Below the pieces are notes generated by a model. That model was not told the DNA's origin. It searched no databases and saw only the letters and a list, made by a program, of their open reading frames with translations. Positions 8,482 through 17,715 of a stretch of DNA of 64,000 bases are shown here, piece after piece (the first letter of the stretch is position 1; each line of letters begins with the position of its first letter). Origin of the DNA: Steroidobacter agaridevorans. Its GTDB lineage: Bacteria; Pseudomonadota; Gammaproteobacteria; Steroidobacterales; Steroidobacteraceae. The DNA lies in the NCBI RefSeq assembly GCF_009932555.1, contig NZ_BLJO01000001.1, positions 374,472-438,471 on the forward strand, in the 5' to 3' direction. The translations under genes and the position numbers were made by a program.

Positions 8482-10692
8482 TCAGAAGCCTACTTGGTAG
8501 AGCACGCGGAAGGTGCGGCCAATTCCCTTGAAATACCGCACGTCGATCGGGCTGGTTTGCGAGTAGTAGGTGAAATAGTCTTCGTTGGTCAGATTCTGGA
8601 CGGCGGCAGTGAACGTGCCCCCGAACGCTGCGAGATCGGCGCTCAGATCGACAGTGGTGTAGCCGTCGAATTCGTTGATCGTGACGCCGGCGCGGTTCTC
8701 GAAGTCGCGATCCAACAAATGATTCACCTGCAACCGCGACGTGATGGACGGCGTCCAGGCACGGTCCCAGCTCACATTCACGCGATCGGGCGCGATGTTG
8801 GCGCCGCCGAGATCCGAGTCGACGCGGCCGTCGGCGTTGGAGTCAAAGCGACCCTCGGTCTGCGCATAACGCACACCGAAGGTGTCAGCGTCCGTCGCGC
8901 GCCACGACGTGCGGAACTCGAAACCATCGATCTCCGTCTTCTCGCGCTGAACGGTGTAGATGCCGTCGTTGCCACGCTGCAGGCGCTGGCCCAAATCGGA
9001 ATTGGAGCGGAAGTAGGCGACCTGCGCGTCCAGGATGGCGTTCTTGAATTCGAGGCCGACCTCGGCGTTGCGGGTCAGCACCGGCTTCAGATCGAGAAAA
9101 CTCTCGACGCTCTGATTGGGAACATTGATGCCTCGGAGCACGCGCCCCACATCGGGCATGGAGAACGCTTCGGCGCGATTGGCAAACACACGCCATGCAT
9201 CGGTCAGTCGATAGGTGGCGCCGATGTTGTACAGGGTCTCCGAGAAGTCAGGCTCGCCGCCGCGAACGAAACGACTGCCCGCCGAGGCCAGGGTCGTGAA
9301 GTCATCGACCTCGAGCTTCGCTTTCTCATAACGCACGCCGCCCGTCACCGTCAGCCGGTCGATGCCGGTGTAATCGAGCTGCAGGAATGGCGCGTAATTC
9401 TCGTAGCGCGACTTCGGCACCCAGCTGCGCCCGGTCTGGATCAGCTCCTGCCAGGTCTCATCGATCAGCACGTCGAAGCCGTACACCAGCGTGACTGGGA
9501 CGCCTGCGACATCCCGCTTCGACAAGGTCACCTTGAGTCCCTGCTTTTCCGAATTGTTCTGCGATTGATCGATCAGATTCGGGCCATAGGCCGGGTCCTG
9601 GAACGTATCGAGCGGCGTGGCCTCGGCGCCATAGGTCGCTTCCAGATCCTGACTGAACAGCTGCGCTTTGAGGTTCTGGCCGAGGAACACCTCGTTCGTG
9701 TAAGTCAGCGCGAGATTCGTCACCCTGTTACGAGCGCCCTCGCCCGCGATGTAACCTTTCACCGCGCTGCTCGGCACGCCGTTCGCCACACTGCCCGGCA
9801 CCGAGATCCAGTCGTTGTTGCCCTCGATGTCGTAGCGATTGAGCATCAGCTCGATGCGCTGATCGTCCCAGTCATAACCTGTCTTGAGGAACGCGTTCAG
9901 GGTGCGCGAGTCCATCGTGTCGCCCTGCGTGTTGTCGGAGCCGATCACATCGCCGTTGGCGTCGTATGAGATGCCGGACTCGCGATAGCTCAAGCTCGCC
10001 AGCACATCGGCATTGCCGAAACGATTCGAGAGGCTGTAGGTCACGCCGTAATCCGCGCTCTCGCCCACGTCCTCGGTTTGAAATGTGCTGTCGACGCGAA
10101 CGTTCTGCTCGAACTTCTCGGACGGTCGCTTGGTGATCAGGTTGATGATGCCGCCCGAGGCGCCCAGACCATGGATCGCATTCGCACCGTGGAGCACTTC
10201 AACACGCGACAGCACGGCGGAGTCGATGATGTGTCCGTCGCGCCCGCCTTCGCGCAGCGGGCTGGACTGCGGGATGCCATCGATCATATAGAGCGGCTTG
10301 CGACCGCGCAGGCTCTCGCCGGCGTTGGTCATCTTCTGACGGCTCGGCGAATAGCTCGGGATCAGATTGCCCAGCACCGTCGAGATGTCGTTGTGGATGG
10401 CCAGCTGCTGCGCGAGCTCGACCGAGCTGATGACGGTCACGGTATTGGGGATGGTGCTCAGCGGCCGGTCGATGCGGCTCGACGTCACCATGACCTCTTC
10501 CAGCTCCGTGCCGGCGGCGTCCGCCGCGAGCACATTGCCACTGAATGCCGTCACGACCAGCGCGGACACGGCAACGCATTCTTTCCCGATCAAAATCGCG
10601 ATCTCCCGACAGGTTTGCGCACGAACGGACGTCGCGACATGCCGGCGGGTGGTCGCTAGAGGTGCGGCGCGAAGCATACGCTCCAGTCGCAT
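8482..10692 (-). CDS. TonB-dependent outer-membrane receptor (siderophore-type)
   Basis: About 736 residues if ATG 10692 is used; ATG 10677, which has GGAG four bases upstream, is equally possible. After an unusually long basic leader comes a hydrophobic stretch (ECVAVSALVVTAFSGNVLA), then the TonB-box region TELEEVMVTSSRIDRPLS. The plug domain carries YMIDGIPQSSP and VEVLHGANAIHGLGASGGIINLITKRP. The 22-strand barrel ends in the canonical aromatic Phe (RVLYQVGF). Such receptors import ferric siderophores or other scarce ligands using TonB energy. Two palindromes overlap its promoter, and a TetR gene lies in the divergent unit, so TetR control is likely. Confidence 0.9.
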   Translation of the reverse strand: MRLERMLRAAPLATTRRHVATSVRAQTCREIAILIGKECVAVSALVVTAFSGNVLAADAAGTELEEVMVTSSRIDRPLSTIPNTVTVISSVELAQQLAIHNDISTVLGNLIPSYSPSRQKMTNAGESLRGRKPLYMIDGIPQSSPLREGGRDGHIIDSAVLSRVEVLHGANAIHGLGASGGIINLITKRPSEKFEQNVRVDSTFQTEDVGESADYGVTYSLSNRFGNADVLASLSYRESGISYDANGDVIGSDNTQGDTMDSRTLNAFLKTGYDWDDQRIELMLNRYDIEGNNDWISVPGSVANGVPSSAVKGYIAGEGARNRVTNLALTYTNEVFLGQNLKAQLFSQDLEATYGAEATPLDTFQDPAYGPNLIDQSQNNSEKQGLKVTLSKRDVAGVPVTLVYGFDVLIDETWQELIQTGRSWVPKSRYENYAPFLQLDYTGIDRLTVTGGVRYEKAKLEVDDFTTLASAGSRFVRGGEPDFSETLYNIGATYRLTDAWRVFANRAEAFSMPDVGRVLRGINVPNQSVESFLDLKPVLTRNAEVGLEFKNAILDAQVAYFRSNSDLGQRLQRGNDGIYTVQREKTEIDGFEFRTSWRATDADTFGVRYAQTEGRFDSNADGRVDSDLGGANIAPDRVNVSWDRAWTPSITSRLQVNHLLDRDFENRAGVTINEFDGYTTVDLSADLAAFGGTFTAAVQNLTNEDYFTYYSQTSPIDVRYFKGIGRTFRVLYQVGF

Positions 10693-10717
10693 CAAATGCG
10701 AGCCGTTCGCATTTGAT
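10691..10717. promoter_or_regulatory. 27-bp inverted repeat at the start of the TonB receptor gene
   Basis: ATCAAATGCGA (10691-10701), spacer GCCGT, and TCGCATTTGAT (10707-10717) form a perfect 11-bp inverted repeat. It overlaps the candidate start codon at 10690-10692 on the minus strand. It could be an operator, or an RNA hairpin in the receptor mRNA that hides the start site. Confidence 0.6.
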
Positions 10718-10724
10718 TGACTAC

Positions 10725-10741
10725 TGACTGACCGCCAGTCA
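10725..10741. promoter_or_regulatory. Predicted TetR-family operator
   Basis: TGACTG (10725-10730), spacer ACCGC, CAGTCA (10736-10741) is a perfect 17-bp hyphenated palindrome between the divergent TonB receptor and the 10752 gene. TGACTGAC-type half sites are common among TetR/AcrR operators, and a TetR gene is the second gene of the rightward unit, so autoregulation plus receptor control is the simplest reading. Confidence 0.6.
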
Positions 10742-10751
10742 TTATTTACCC

Positions 10752-11186
10752 ATGACACAGCACGATGTGAGTCAGTGGCCGCTGGTCGTTTCCATCATCG
10801 ATAGCAACACCTTGCAGGACGACCTGCGCGAAGTGGCCGAGCGCTGGCGCGATTGGCTGAGCTGGAACGAGCCGTTCGCGGCCCTGCAGATCTTCAGTGC
10901 CTGCGACGAAGGCCTGCTGACCGAGCGCGACCGTGTGTTGAGCTGGTGGCTCGATGCGCAGCGCCGCCAGATCCGGCGCAATGTGGTCGCCCTCGCCTCC
11001 GTCATCCCCTGCGCTCATTATGAAAAGATGCCGCACATGGGGACGCACGAGTTCTTCGGCATCCCGACCGCGACCTTCGCATCGATCAGCACCGCGTTGT
11101 GCTGGCTCGAAGCGCGAGCGTTCCGGCCTCACGATCTCGCGTTCAATCGAGCCGCCGTCGAAGCCACCCTGGCCGGTGTCGCGTAG
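10752..11186 (+). CDS. Hypothetical protein, 144 residues
   Basis: I do not recognise a family. The product is a soluble protein with several Trp residues (WPLVV, WRDWLSW, SWWLD), an early beta-strand/helix alternation and no signal peptide or membrane segment. The stop codon TAG overlaps the GTG start of the TetR gene (TAGTG), so the two are translationally coupled. No good Shine-Dalgarno lies before ATG 10752, and the predicted TetR operator ends only 10 bases upstream, so the transcript may have a very short leader. The context suggests a role linked to whatever signal the TetR protein senses. It is likely expressed together with the divergent TonB receptor. Confidence 0.65.
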   Translation: MTQHDVSQWPLVVSIIDSNTLQDDLREVAERWRDWLSWNEPFAALQIFSACDEGLLTERDRVLSWWLDAQRRQIRRNVVALASVIPCAHYEKMPHMGTHEFFGIPTATFASISTALCWLEARAFRPHDLAFNRAAVEATLAGVA

Positions 11187-11797
11187 TGACGGCAGCACCG
11201 GTTCGAGCGCGCGGCCGCCCCCGCACCAAGCCTGCCGAGCTGCGTCGTGAAGAATTGCTCGACGCCGCTCAACAGCGCTTTCTCGACAAAGGCATCGGCG
11301 CGACCAGCATCGATGACATCGCCAGCGCCGCCCACGTCGCCAAGGGCACCTTCTATTTGTACTTCCCTTCCAAGGAAGCGCTGCTGCTTGCGCTCCAGGA
11401 ACGATTCGTCGCCGGCTTCCTGGAGCGCCTGGAGCAAGCCATGGAAAGTTGCGGCCCGGAGCGTTGGCGGCCCAAGCTGCAAGCGTGGGTGAGCACCGTC
11501 ATCGAGGGCTACCTCGACAATGTCCGGCTGCACGATGTGATCTTCCATGAGACCCAGCCGTACGATCGCCACGCCATGAGCAACAACTCGGTGATCGATC
11601 AATTGACGACGCTGCTCGACGACGGCGCCCGGGCCGGCGCCTGGCTCGCCGAGGAGCCTCGCGCCACGGCGGTCATGTTCTTCCATGCCCTGCACGGCGG
11701 CGTGGATGCCGCCATCGCCGACAGCAAGAAGATCGATCGGGCAAAACTGATTCGCAATATCTCCACGTTCATCGAGCGGGCGCTGAACGCGACTTAA
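11186..11797 (+). CDS. TetR/AcrR-family transcriptional regulator
   Basis: 203 residues from GTG 11186, which overlaps the preceding stop; the upstream open stretch to 11099 is not used. A basic Pro-rich tail (RARGRPRTKPAELRREELL) precedes the helix-turn-helix with ATSIDDIASAAHVAKGTFYLYFPSKEALL, the classical TetR signature at about residues 33-61. The C-terminal all-helical ligand-binding and dimerisation domain is of normal length. It is expected to be a repressor that leaves its operator when a small ligand binds. The palindrome at 10725-10741 is the best operator candidate. ThuA follows 11 bases downstream and probably belongs to the same unit. Confidence 0.9.
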   Translation: MTAAPVRARGRPRTKPAELRREELLDAAQQRFLDKGIGATSIDDIASAAHVAKGTFYLYFPSKEALLLALQERFVAGFLERLEQAMESCGPERWRPKLQAWVSTVIEGYLDNVRLHDVIFHETQPYDRHAMSNNSVIDQLTTLLDDGARAGAWLAEEPRATAVMFFHALHGGVDAAIADSKKIDRAKLIRNISTFIERALNAT

Positions 11798-11808
11798 GGC
11801 CGTTACCT

Positions 11809-12573
11809 ATGAAGCATTCGAGAGTCTGGTGGTTGGCTGCGCTCGGCTGTCTGATCGCGCCGATCGCGTTTGCGCAGCAGTTCAGTGTCGCGGTCTTCAG
11901 CAAGACCGCCGGTTGGCATCACGAGTCCATCAATGAAGGCGTGACCGCGATACGAGAGCTCGGCAAGCTGCACCACTTCGAGGTGTTCTGGACCGAAGAT
12001 CCGAACCGTCTGTTCAAGGACGAGGAGCTTTCCAAGCACGCGGCCGTCGTGTTCCTGCTCACGACCGGCGATGCGTTGAACGATGAGCAGCAAGCCACGT
12101 TCGAGCGCTACATCCGTCAAGGTCGTGGCTTCGTCGGCGTGCACAGCGCCGCGGACACGGAGTATCAATGGCCGTGGTACACCAAGATGCTCGGGCACAT
12201 GTTCCGTCGCCATCCGGCCATTCAAACCGCCATGGTGAAGGTCGAGAGCCGCGACTTCCCCGGCATGGAGCGCTTCGCACCGCGCTTTCTCGCGACCGAG
12301 GAGTGGTATGAGTTCGACGCATCTCGCTCACCGGCGCTGAAGTATCTGTTATCGGTGGATGAGTCGACGTATCAGCCGTCCGAGCAACGTCGGGCGGAAG
12401 CCAAGACAGTGCCGCTGCATCCGATCAGCTGGTATCAGCCGTACGACGGCGGGCGCGCCTTCTACACAGCGCTAGGACATCTGCCCGCGACCTACTCCGA
12501 CCCGCTCTTCACGCATCACCTCTATGGCGGCATCTATTGGGCCGCGACCGGCAAAGGTCTCACCAAGCCTTAA
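11809..12573 (+). CDS. ThuA domain-containing secreted protein
   Basis: 254 residues. A signal peptide (VWWLAALGCLIAPIAFA, mature QQFS) is followed by a ThuA-like glutamine-amidotransferase fold. The signs are VAVFSKTAGWHHESI near the N-terminus, VVFLLTTGDALNDEQQATFERYI, and GRGFVGVHSAADTEYQWPWY. The final segment has GGRAFYTALGHLPATYSDPLFTHHL, typical of ThuA proteins from sugar-related operons. The exact reaction of this periplasmic group is unknown; ThuA was first described in trehalose utilisation. The stop TTAA is shared with the convergent APC permease (4-base overlap). Confidence 0.88.
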   Translation: MKHSRVWWLAALGCLIAPIAFAQQFSVAVFSKTAGWHHESINEGVTAIRELGKLHHFEVFWTEDPNRLFKDEELSKHAAVVFLLTTGDALNDEQQATFERYIRQGRGFVGVHSAADTEYQWPWYTKMLGHMFRRHPAIQTAMVKVESRDFPGMERFAPRFLATEEWYEFDASRSPALKYLLSVDESTYQPSEQRRAEAKTVPLHPISWYQPYDGGRAFYTALGHLPATYSDPLFTHHLYGGIYWAATGKGLTKP

Positions 12574-13943
12574 GCTTTCCGAAAGCGTAAGCCCAGCAGC
12601 ACGACCGCGCCGCTGATCATCACGATGAGCGCGACGTAAGTTGCGTGCTTCGACTGTGCGTAAGTGATGCTCGAATAGAGCAGATAGGCGCAGGTCGCGA
12701 TGAACAGCAGCGGAAGCACTGGATACAGCGGCACGCGAAACGGCCGCGGGCGCTCCGGGTCTCGCCGCCGTAGCACGAGCAACGCGATGCCGCTGAGCAT
12801 GAAGAAGAACCAGAACACCGGCGCGGTGAATTCGACCATGGTGGAGAAACCATCTTTCTCCAGCGCGCCGAATACGATCAGCGCCAGCGCGATCGCAGCC
12901 TGAACGATGAAGCCCACGGTGGGCGCATGGCGCTCGCCCTGCCACTGACCCATGAAGCGCAGCGCCGACCAGTCCTGCGCCACCGAATAGTTACTGCGTG
13001 CGCCGACGATCATGGTCGAATTCATCGAGGTCAACGCCGCGACGGCGACGATCACGCCGAGCAACTGCCCGCCGAACGGCCCCAACGCCCGCTCGATCAC
13101 ATCGATGCCGACGGCTTGACTCGACTTGAGCTGCTCGAAGCCCAGGCCATGCAGGACGCTCGCGACGAAAATCAGATAAGCGAGCGTGATGATGCCGATC
13201 GAAACGACCAGTGCGCGCACGATCGCACGCGGCCCGCCACGAACTTCGGCGGAGACATACGCCGCTTCATTCCAGCCACCGAACGTCAACAGCACGAACA
13301 CCATCGCAAGACCGAACGCACCGGCTCCGTCCGACGACGCCGTGGCGGCGACCGGCGCCGACGATTCGAGCGTCATCCCCGCCGCAGCCACCAACAGCAC
13401 GCCTGTGATCTCGATCAACGTGAGTGCATTTTGCATTCGCGAGGAGCCGCGCAGTCCGATGAGGTTGATGACGGTCAACAGCACGACTGCCAGCGCCGCA
13501 TACATCGCTGAGGAGTATTCGCCGAGGCTGAACAGGCGTGTGAGATAGTCGCCGAGAATGAAGCCGAGCAAGGCGATCGAGCCGGTGCAGATCACGGCGC
13601 TGCGCGCCCAGGCGAATAGAAAACTCACATTCTTGCCATAGGCGCGCGTGAGAAAGGTGTAGTCGCCGCCGGCGCTCGGATAGGTCGTGGCCAGCTCCGC
13701 ATACGTGAGCGCGCCGATCAATGACAGGACCCCGCCCAGGACCCACGCCAACAACATCAGCTCCGGTGAGCCTGCGATGCCGGCGACCAGCGAAGGTGTC
13801 TGGAAGATACCGGCGCCGATCACGATGCCGACCGTGATCATGGTCGCATCGAAGACGCTCAGTGTCGGCGTCGGAACGTCTCGGTCTGCTAGCGGCGCGG
13901 CAATTCCCTCTGATGCACGATCACCTTCGAGGGACATGCTCAT
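12570..13943 (-). CDS. APC-superfamily amino acid permease
   Basis: 457 residues with about 12 hydrophobic segments. The first membrane helix carries the substrate and cation-binding signature VGIVIGAGIFQTPSLVAGIAG, and TYAELATTYPSAGGDYTFL follows in helix 2-3; both are hallmarks of APC transporters. It should sit in the inner membrane and take up an amino acid or polyamine by proton symport or exchange. The substrate cannot be assigned. The start ATG 13943 lies just inside the end region of the neighbouring methyltransferase gene on the same strand (3-base gap), so the two may be cotranscribed. Confidence 0.88.
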   Translation of the reverse strand: MSMSLEGDRASEGIAAPLADRDVPTPTLSVFDATMITVGIVIGAGIFQTPSLVAGIAGSPELMLLAWVLGGVLSLIGALTYAELATTYPSAGGDYTFLTRAYGKNVSFLFAWARSAVICTGSIALLGFILGDYLTRLFSLGEYSSAMYAALAVVLLTVINLIGLRGSSRMQNALTLIEITGVLLVAAAGMTLESSAPVAATASSDGAGAFGLAMVFVLLTFGGWNEAAYVSAEVRGGPRAIVRALVVSIGIITLAYLIFVASVLHGLGFEQLKSSQAVGIDVIERALGPFGGQLLGVIVAVAALTSMNSTMIVGARSNYSVAQDWSALRFMGQWQGERHAPTVGFIVQAAIALALIVFGALEKDGFSTMVEFTAPVFWFFFMLSGIALLVLRRRDPERPRPFRVPLYPVLPLLFIATCAYLLYSSITYAQSKHATYVALIVMISGAVVLLGLRFRKA

Positions 13944-13946
13944 GCG

Positions 13947-14810
13947 CTAGCTGCGTGTCCCAATGTACGTCGAAGTCGAATCGTTGCGGGTGACCTGCGC
14001 TTCGATGCGATTGCCTTTCAGCTCGCCCTTCAGGCGCGTGTGCACATCGCCCTCCGAAAACATCATCTCGACCTGGTTGCCGCGCACCTCGGCATTGGTG
14101 ACGTCGTCGCTGCCCTTGCCCACCGTGCCGGACAACTTCTGGAATGTTTGCACCAGCTTCACATCGAAGCTGTCCTGGCCGCGCTGCTGCTTGAACGTCC
14201 ACTTGCCCGAAACATCGGCAGGGACGATCCACAGGTAAGCCGAGCCGTCGGTGGACACGGAGCTTTCATCCGGCCGCCAGTCGTCCATGAGAAACGAATG
14301 CGACACGACGCGCGTACCCGGCTTCATTTTCAGGAGGGTGGGCCGCAGTTTCAGATTCAGTTCCGGCAGCAAATACAGCGTGACGACATTGGCGGCGCTG
14401 AAGTCCGTCTCGAAGATATCGCCCTGGATGACTTTGACTTTGTCGGCGACGCCTTCGGCGCGGACGAAGCATTGAGCCAGTTGCGCCATCTCGGGATTGT
14501 ATTCCACCCCTACCGCTCGAGCGCCGAACTGTTTCGCGGCCGCGATGGCGATTTTGCCGTCGCCGGCGCCGAGGTCGTAAACCAGATCGCTTTTGCCGAC
14601 CCGCGCCATCTCGAGCATCCGCGTGACCAGCGGATCGTTGGTCGGCACCCAGACCACGTCTTTGCCGGGCTGGCCGGTGGAAGGCTTGTATGATTTTTCG
14701 CAGTCCTGGCGGGAGGTCTCGGCGCCGAGCGCCTGAGCCGCGATGCCAACGATCAGCAGCAGCCCGAGACCCCAGGCCCGTTGCAAACGATGACGAGGCG
14801 ACATCGGCAT
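13947..14810 (-). CDS. Exported class I SAM-dependent methyltransferase with C-terminal beta domain
   Basis: 287 residues from ATG 14810, which has GGGAGG eight bases upstream; a longer open frame to 14882 lacks this. The N-terminus is a signal peptide ([19 protein letters not shown]). Residues of about 70-180 form a Rossmann methyltransferase: [14 protein letters not shown] is motif I, GVEYNPEM is motif II, and [11 protein letters not shown] follows. The last 90 residues look beta-rich ([16 protein letters not shown] onward) and are not part of the core fold. A SAM enzyme predicted outside the cytoplasm is odd because SAM is cytoplasmic. The substrate is unknown. Confidence 0.8.
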   Translation of the reverse strand: MPMSPRHRLQRAWGLGLLLIVGIAAQALGAETSRQDCEKSYKPSTGQPGKDVVWVPTNDPLVTRMLEMARVGKSDLVYDLGAGDGKIAIAAAKQFGARAVGVEYNPEMAQLAQCFVRAEGVADKVKVIQGDIFETDFSAANVVTLYLLPELNLKLRPTLLKMKPGTRVVSHSFLMDDWRPDESSVSTDGSAYLWIVPADVSGKWTFKQQRGQDSFDVKLVQTFQKLSGTVGKGSDDVTNAEVRGNQVEMMFSEGDVHTRLKGELKGNRIEAQVTRNDSTSTYIGTRS

Positions 14811-15022
14811 GTTCGATCCCTCCCACGGACGATCTGGGTGAACGCGGCGCGAGCCGGGAAAGTTCACCGACAACAGCGTCATTGATTGCCTATCGTGGCG
14901 CCCAGGTCGCGCATCGCAGGCTCAGTACTTGGCGCACGCCACGGCAAAACCAGGAACCAGTCCGGGACACGGGCCGTCGTTATGCCGGGCCTCGCCAGCT
15001 TCGGCGTCGTCAGGGAGTCTGT

Positions 15023-15478
15023 ATGCCCGCCCTCACCGTCAATGGCAAATCCCATTCCCTCGATGTTCCGCCCGACATGCCCCTGTTATGGGCGCTGCGC
15101 GATGTCATCGGACTGACGGGGACGAAGTTCGGCTGCGGAATCGCGGCTTGCGGCGCCTGTACGGTGCACGTCGACGGCCAGCCCACTCGTTCCTGCGTCA
15201 CCCCGGTCTCGGCCGTCGCCGGCAAGAAGATCGTCACCATCGAGGCGCTCGACCAGGATCCGGTCGGTCGCAAAGTGCAGGCAGCATGGCGTGAGATCGA
15301 CGTCGTCCAATGCGGTTATTGCCAGTCCGGGCAAATCATGTCGGCCGCTGCCCTGCTCGCCACCCAGCCGCGACCGTCGGATGCCGATATCGATGCGGCG
15401 ATGGCCGGGAATATTTGCCGATGCGGCACGTATGGACGCATTCGCACCGCCATCAAACGTGCGGCGGAGTCGACATGA
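15023..15478 (+). CDS. (2Fe-2S)-binding small subunit of a molybdenum hydroxylase (IorA-like)
   Basis: 151 residues from ATG 15023, preceded by GGGAG. The N-terminal plant-type ferredoxin domain has [17 protein letters not shown] and the later Cys of RSCVTP. The C-terminal helical domain has [10 protein letters not shown] and [13 protein letters not shown], which bind the second 2Fe-2S cluster. This matches the small subunit of isoquinoline 1-oxidoreductase and membrane-linked aldehyde dehydrogenases. It passes electrons from the molybdopterin subunit to an acceptor. The gene overlaps the large-subunit start by four bases (ATGA at 15475-15478), the normal sign of coupled translation for this complex. 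Confidence 0.93.
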   Translation: MPALTVNGKSHSLDVPPDMPLLWALRDVIGLTGTKFGCGIAACGACTVHVDGQPTRSCVTPVSAVAGKKIVTIEALDQDPVGRKVQAAWREIDVVQCGYCQSGQIMSAAALLATQPRPSDADIDAAMAGNICRCGTYGRIRTAIKRAAEST

Positions 15479-17694
15479 ACGCCGTCGTCCGCGCGCTCGG
15501 CGAACAGAGCACCTCGCGACGACGGTTTCTGCAAGGGGGCGGCGGCCTGCTGCTCGGATTTGCATTGCCCGGTTTCGGTGCGGAACAGCCTCGCAATGAA
15601 AAGCCGCCCGAGGCGGCGGTCGGCCACGCCACACGCGCGATGACACAAGAGTCATCCGGCCTGGAGCCCAATGCCTTCATTCGCATCGATCGCGCCGGCG
15701 CCGTGACTTTGATCGTCCACAAAGTCGAGATGGGCCAGGGAACGTTCACTTCGCTGCCCATGCTGCTCGCCGAGGAGCTGGAAGTCGATCTGCAGCAGGT
15801 GAAGCTGGAACAGGCGCCAGCGGACAACGAACGCTATGGCGATCCCCTGCTGGGCGGTCAGGTCACCGGCGGCAGCACGTCGATTCGCGCCACTTGGAAA
15901 CCGCTGCGCCAGGCCGGCGCCACCGCGCGAACCATGCTCGTCTCGGCAGCGGCCCAGCAATGGAAGGTCGATCCCAGCACCTGCGTCGCTCGCAACGGCG
16001 TGGTGACCCATGGGGCCAGCAATCGCTCGCTGAAGTACGGCGAACTGGTCGACGCGGCGGCCAAGCTCCCCGTGCCCAAAGATGTCGCCTTGAAGCAGCC
16101 GAAAGATTTCACGCTGATCGGCAAGGCGCACCATCGGCTCGACTCGCCCGACAAGATCGACGGCAAGGCCCAGTTCGGCATCGATGTGAGGTTGCCGAAC
16201 ATGAGTGTCGCGGCCGTCGCGATCTCGCCCGTGCCCGGCGGCAAGCTGCAGTCGGCCGACGACAAGAAGGCGATGGCGGTCAAAGGCGTGCGGCAAGTGG
16301 TCAAGCTCGATCATGCGGTCGCCGTACTCGGCGATCACATGTGGGCCGCGAAGCAAGGACTCGCGGCGCTGTCCCCGAAATGGAACGAGGGTGCGAACGC
16401 CACGCTCACGACGGCAAGCCTGGTAGCGGGCTTGCGTGCCGCTTCGGAGAAACAAGGCGCTGTCGCTCGCAACGACGGCCAAGCGGACAAAGCCATCGCC
16501 GCCGCGCCTCGCAAGATCGAAGCGATCTATGAAATGCCGTATCTCGCGCACGCCACGATGGAGCCGATGAACTGCACCGTCGATCTGCGCAATGGACTAT
16601 GCGAGCTGTGGGTTGGCACCCAGGTGCCCGCGCTCGCTCAAGGCACCGCCGCCAAGCTGACCGGCCTGGCCTTGGATAAAGTGCGCGTTCACAATCATTA
16701 TCTCGGCGGCGGCTTCGGTCGTCGGCTCGAGACCGACTTCATTGCGTTGGCGGTGGAGATCGCCAAACAGGCGAATGGACCGGTGAAGGTCGTTTATTCG
16801 CGCGAGGACGACATACAGCACGACATGTATCGTCCTTACTACCTCGATCGCATGTCCGCGGGCCTGGACGATGCGTTCGTACCTCTCGGATGGTTCCACC
16901 GCATCGTGGGCTCTTCGATCATGGCGCGCTTCGCGCCGGCGGCCGTGCAGAATGGCATCGACAGTGACGCCGTCGAGGGCGCGAAAGATCAGCCCTATGC
17001 CATTCCCAATGTGCGGGTCGAGTATGTAAGACATGAGTCGCCCGTGCCGACCGCTTTCTGGCGTGGCGTAGGCGCGACGCATAACATCTGGGTCGTCGAA
17101 AGCTTCATTGACGAGCTCGCCGCGGCGGCGAAGCAGGATCCACTCACCTATCGGCGCGGCTTGTTGAAGGATCAGCCCCGCATGCGCACCGTGCTCGATC
17201 TCGCTGCCAACAAAGCGGGATGGTCCAAGCCACTCCGCGCGATCGAAGGACGGCGCGTGGGGCGAGGCATCTCGGTGCAGTTCGCGTTCGGCAGCTACAT
17301 GAGTCAGGTCGCGGAGATATCGGTCGGCGCGGATGGCGAGGTGCAAGTCCATCGCGTGGTGTGCGCGGTCGACTGCGGGCAGATCGTCAATCCGGACACG
17401 GTGATTGCGCAGATCGAAAGCGGCGTCGTCTTCGGTTTGGGCGCCGCGCTCTGGAATGAAGTCACCTTCGACAAAGGCCGCGTGCAGCAGAACAACTTCA
17501 CCGACTATCGCGTGATGCGAATCAACGAGGCGCCCGCCATCGAGGTCTACATGGTGAAGAGCAACGACGCGCCGGGCGGCATTGGCGAGCCCGGCACGTC
17601 GGCGATTGCACCGGCTTTGACCAATGCGATCTTTGCCGCCACTGGCCAGCGGCTACGCAAATTGCCCGTGACCGCGACCTCGCTGAAAGCGTAG
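15475..17694 (+). CDS. Molybdopterin-binding large subunit of a xanthine oxidase-family dehydrogenase (IorB-like), Tat-exported
   Basis: 739 residues from ATG 15475. A twin-arginine signal is visible ([23 protein letters not shown]), so the holoenzyme is folded with cofactor before export to the periplasm. Family segments include [31 protein letters not shown] (molybdopterin-binding loop), the substrate-channel region [10 protein letters not shown] and the C-terminal [15 protein letters not shown] with the catalytic Glu. It oxidises aldehydes or N-heterocycles by hydroxylation at the Mo centre. No cytochrome c subunit and no XdhC/CoxI-type maturation gene lies next to it in the window, so the electron acceptor is unknown. 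Confidence 0.92.
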   Translation: MNAVVRALGEQSTSRRRFLQGGGGLLLGFALPGFGAEQPRNEKPPEAAVGHATRAMTQESSGLEPNAFIRIDRAGAVTLIVHKVEMGQGTFTSLPMLLAEELEVDLQQVKLEQAPADNERYGDPLLGGQVTGGSTSIRATWKPLRQAGATARTMLVSAAAQQWKVDPSTCVARNGVVTHGASNRSLKYGELVDAAAKLPVPKDVALKQPKDFTLIGKAHHRLDSPDKIDGKAQFGIDVRLPNMSVAAVAISPVPGGKLQSADDKKAMAVKGVRQVVKLDHAVAVLGDHMWAAKQGLAALSPKWNEGANATLTTASLVAGLRAASEKQGAVARNDGQADKAIAAAPRKIEAIYEMPYLAHATMEPMNCTVDLRNGLCELWVGTQVPALAQGTAAKLTGLALDKVRVHNHYLGGGFGRRLETDFIALAVEIAKQANGPVKVVYSREDDIQHDMYRPYYLDRMSAGLDDAFVPLGWFHRIVGSSIMARFAPAAVQNGIDSDAVEGAKDQPYAIPNVRVEYVRHESPVPTAFWRGVGATHNIWVVESFIDELAAAAKQDPLTYRRGLLKDQPRMRTVLDLAANKAGWSKPLRAIEGRRVGRGISVQFAFGSYMSQVAEISVGADGEVQVHRVVCAVDCGQIVNPDTVIAQIESGVVFGLGAALWNEVTFDKGRVQQNNFTDYRVMRINEAPAIEVYMVKSNDAPGGIGEPGTSAIAPALTNAIFAATGQRLRKLPVTATSLKA

Positions 17695-17715
17695 TTGCAG
17701 CAGCCCGCAATGAGC

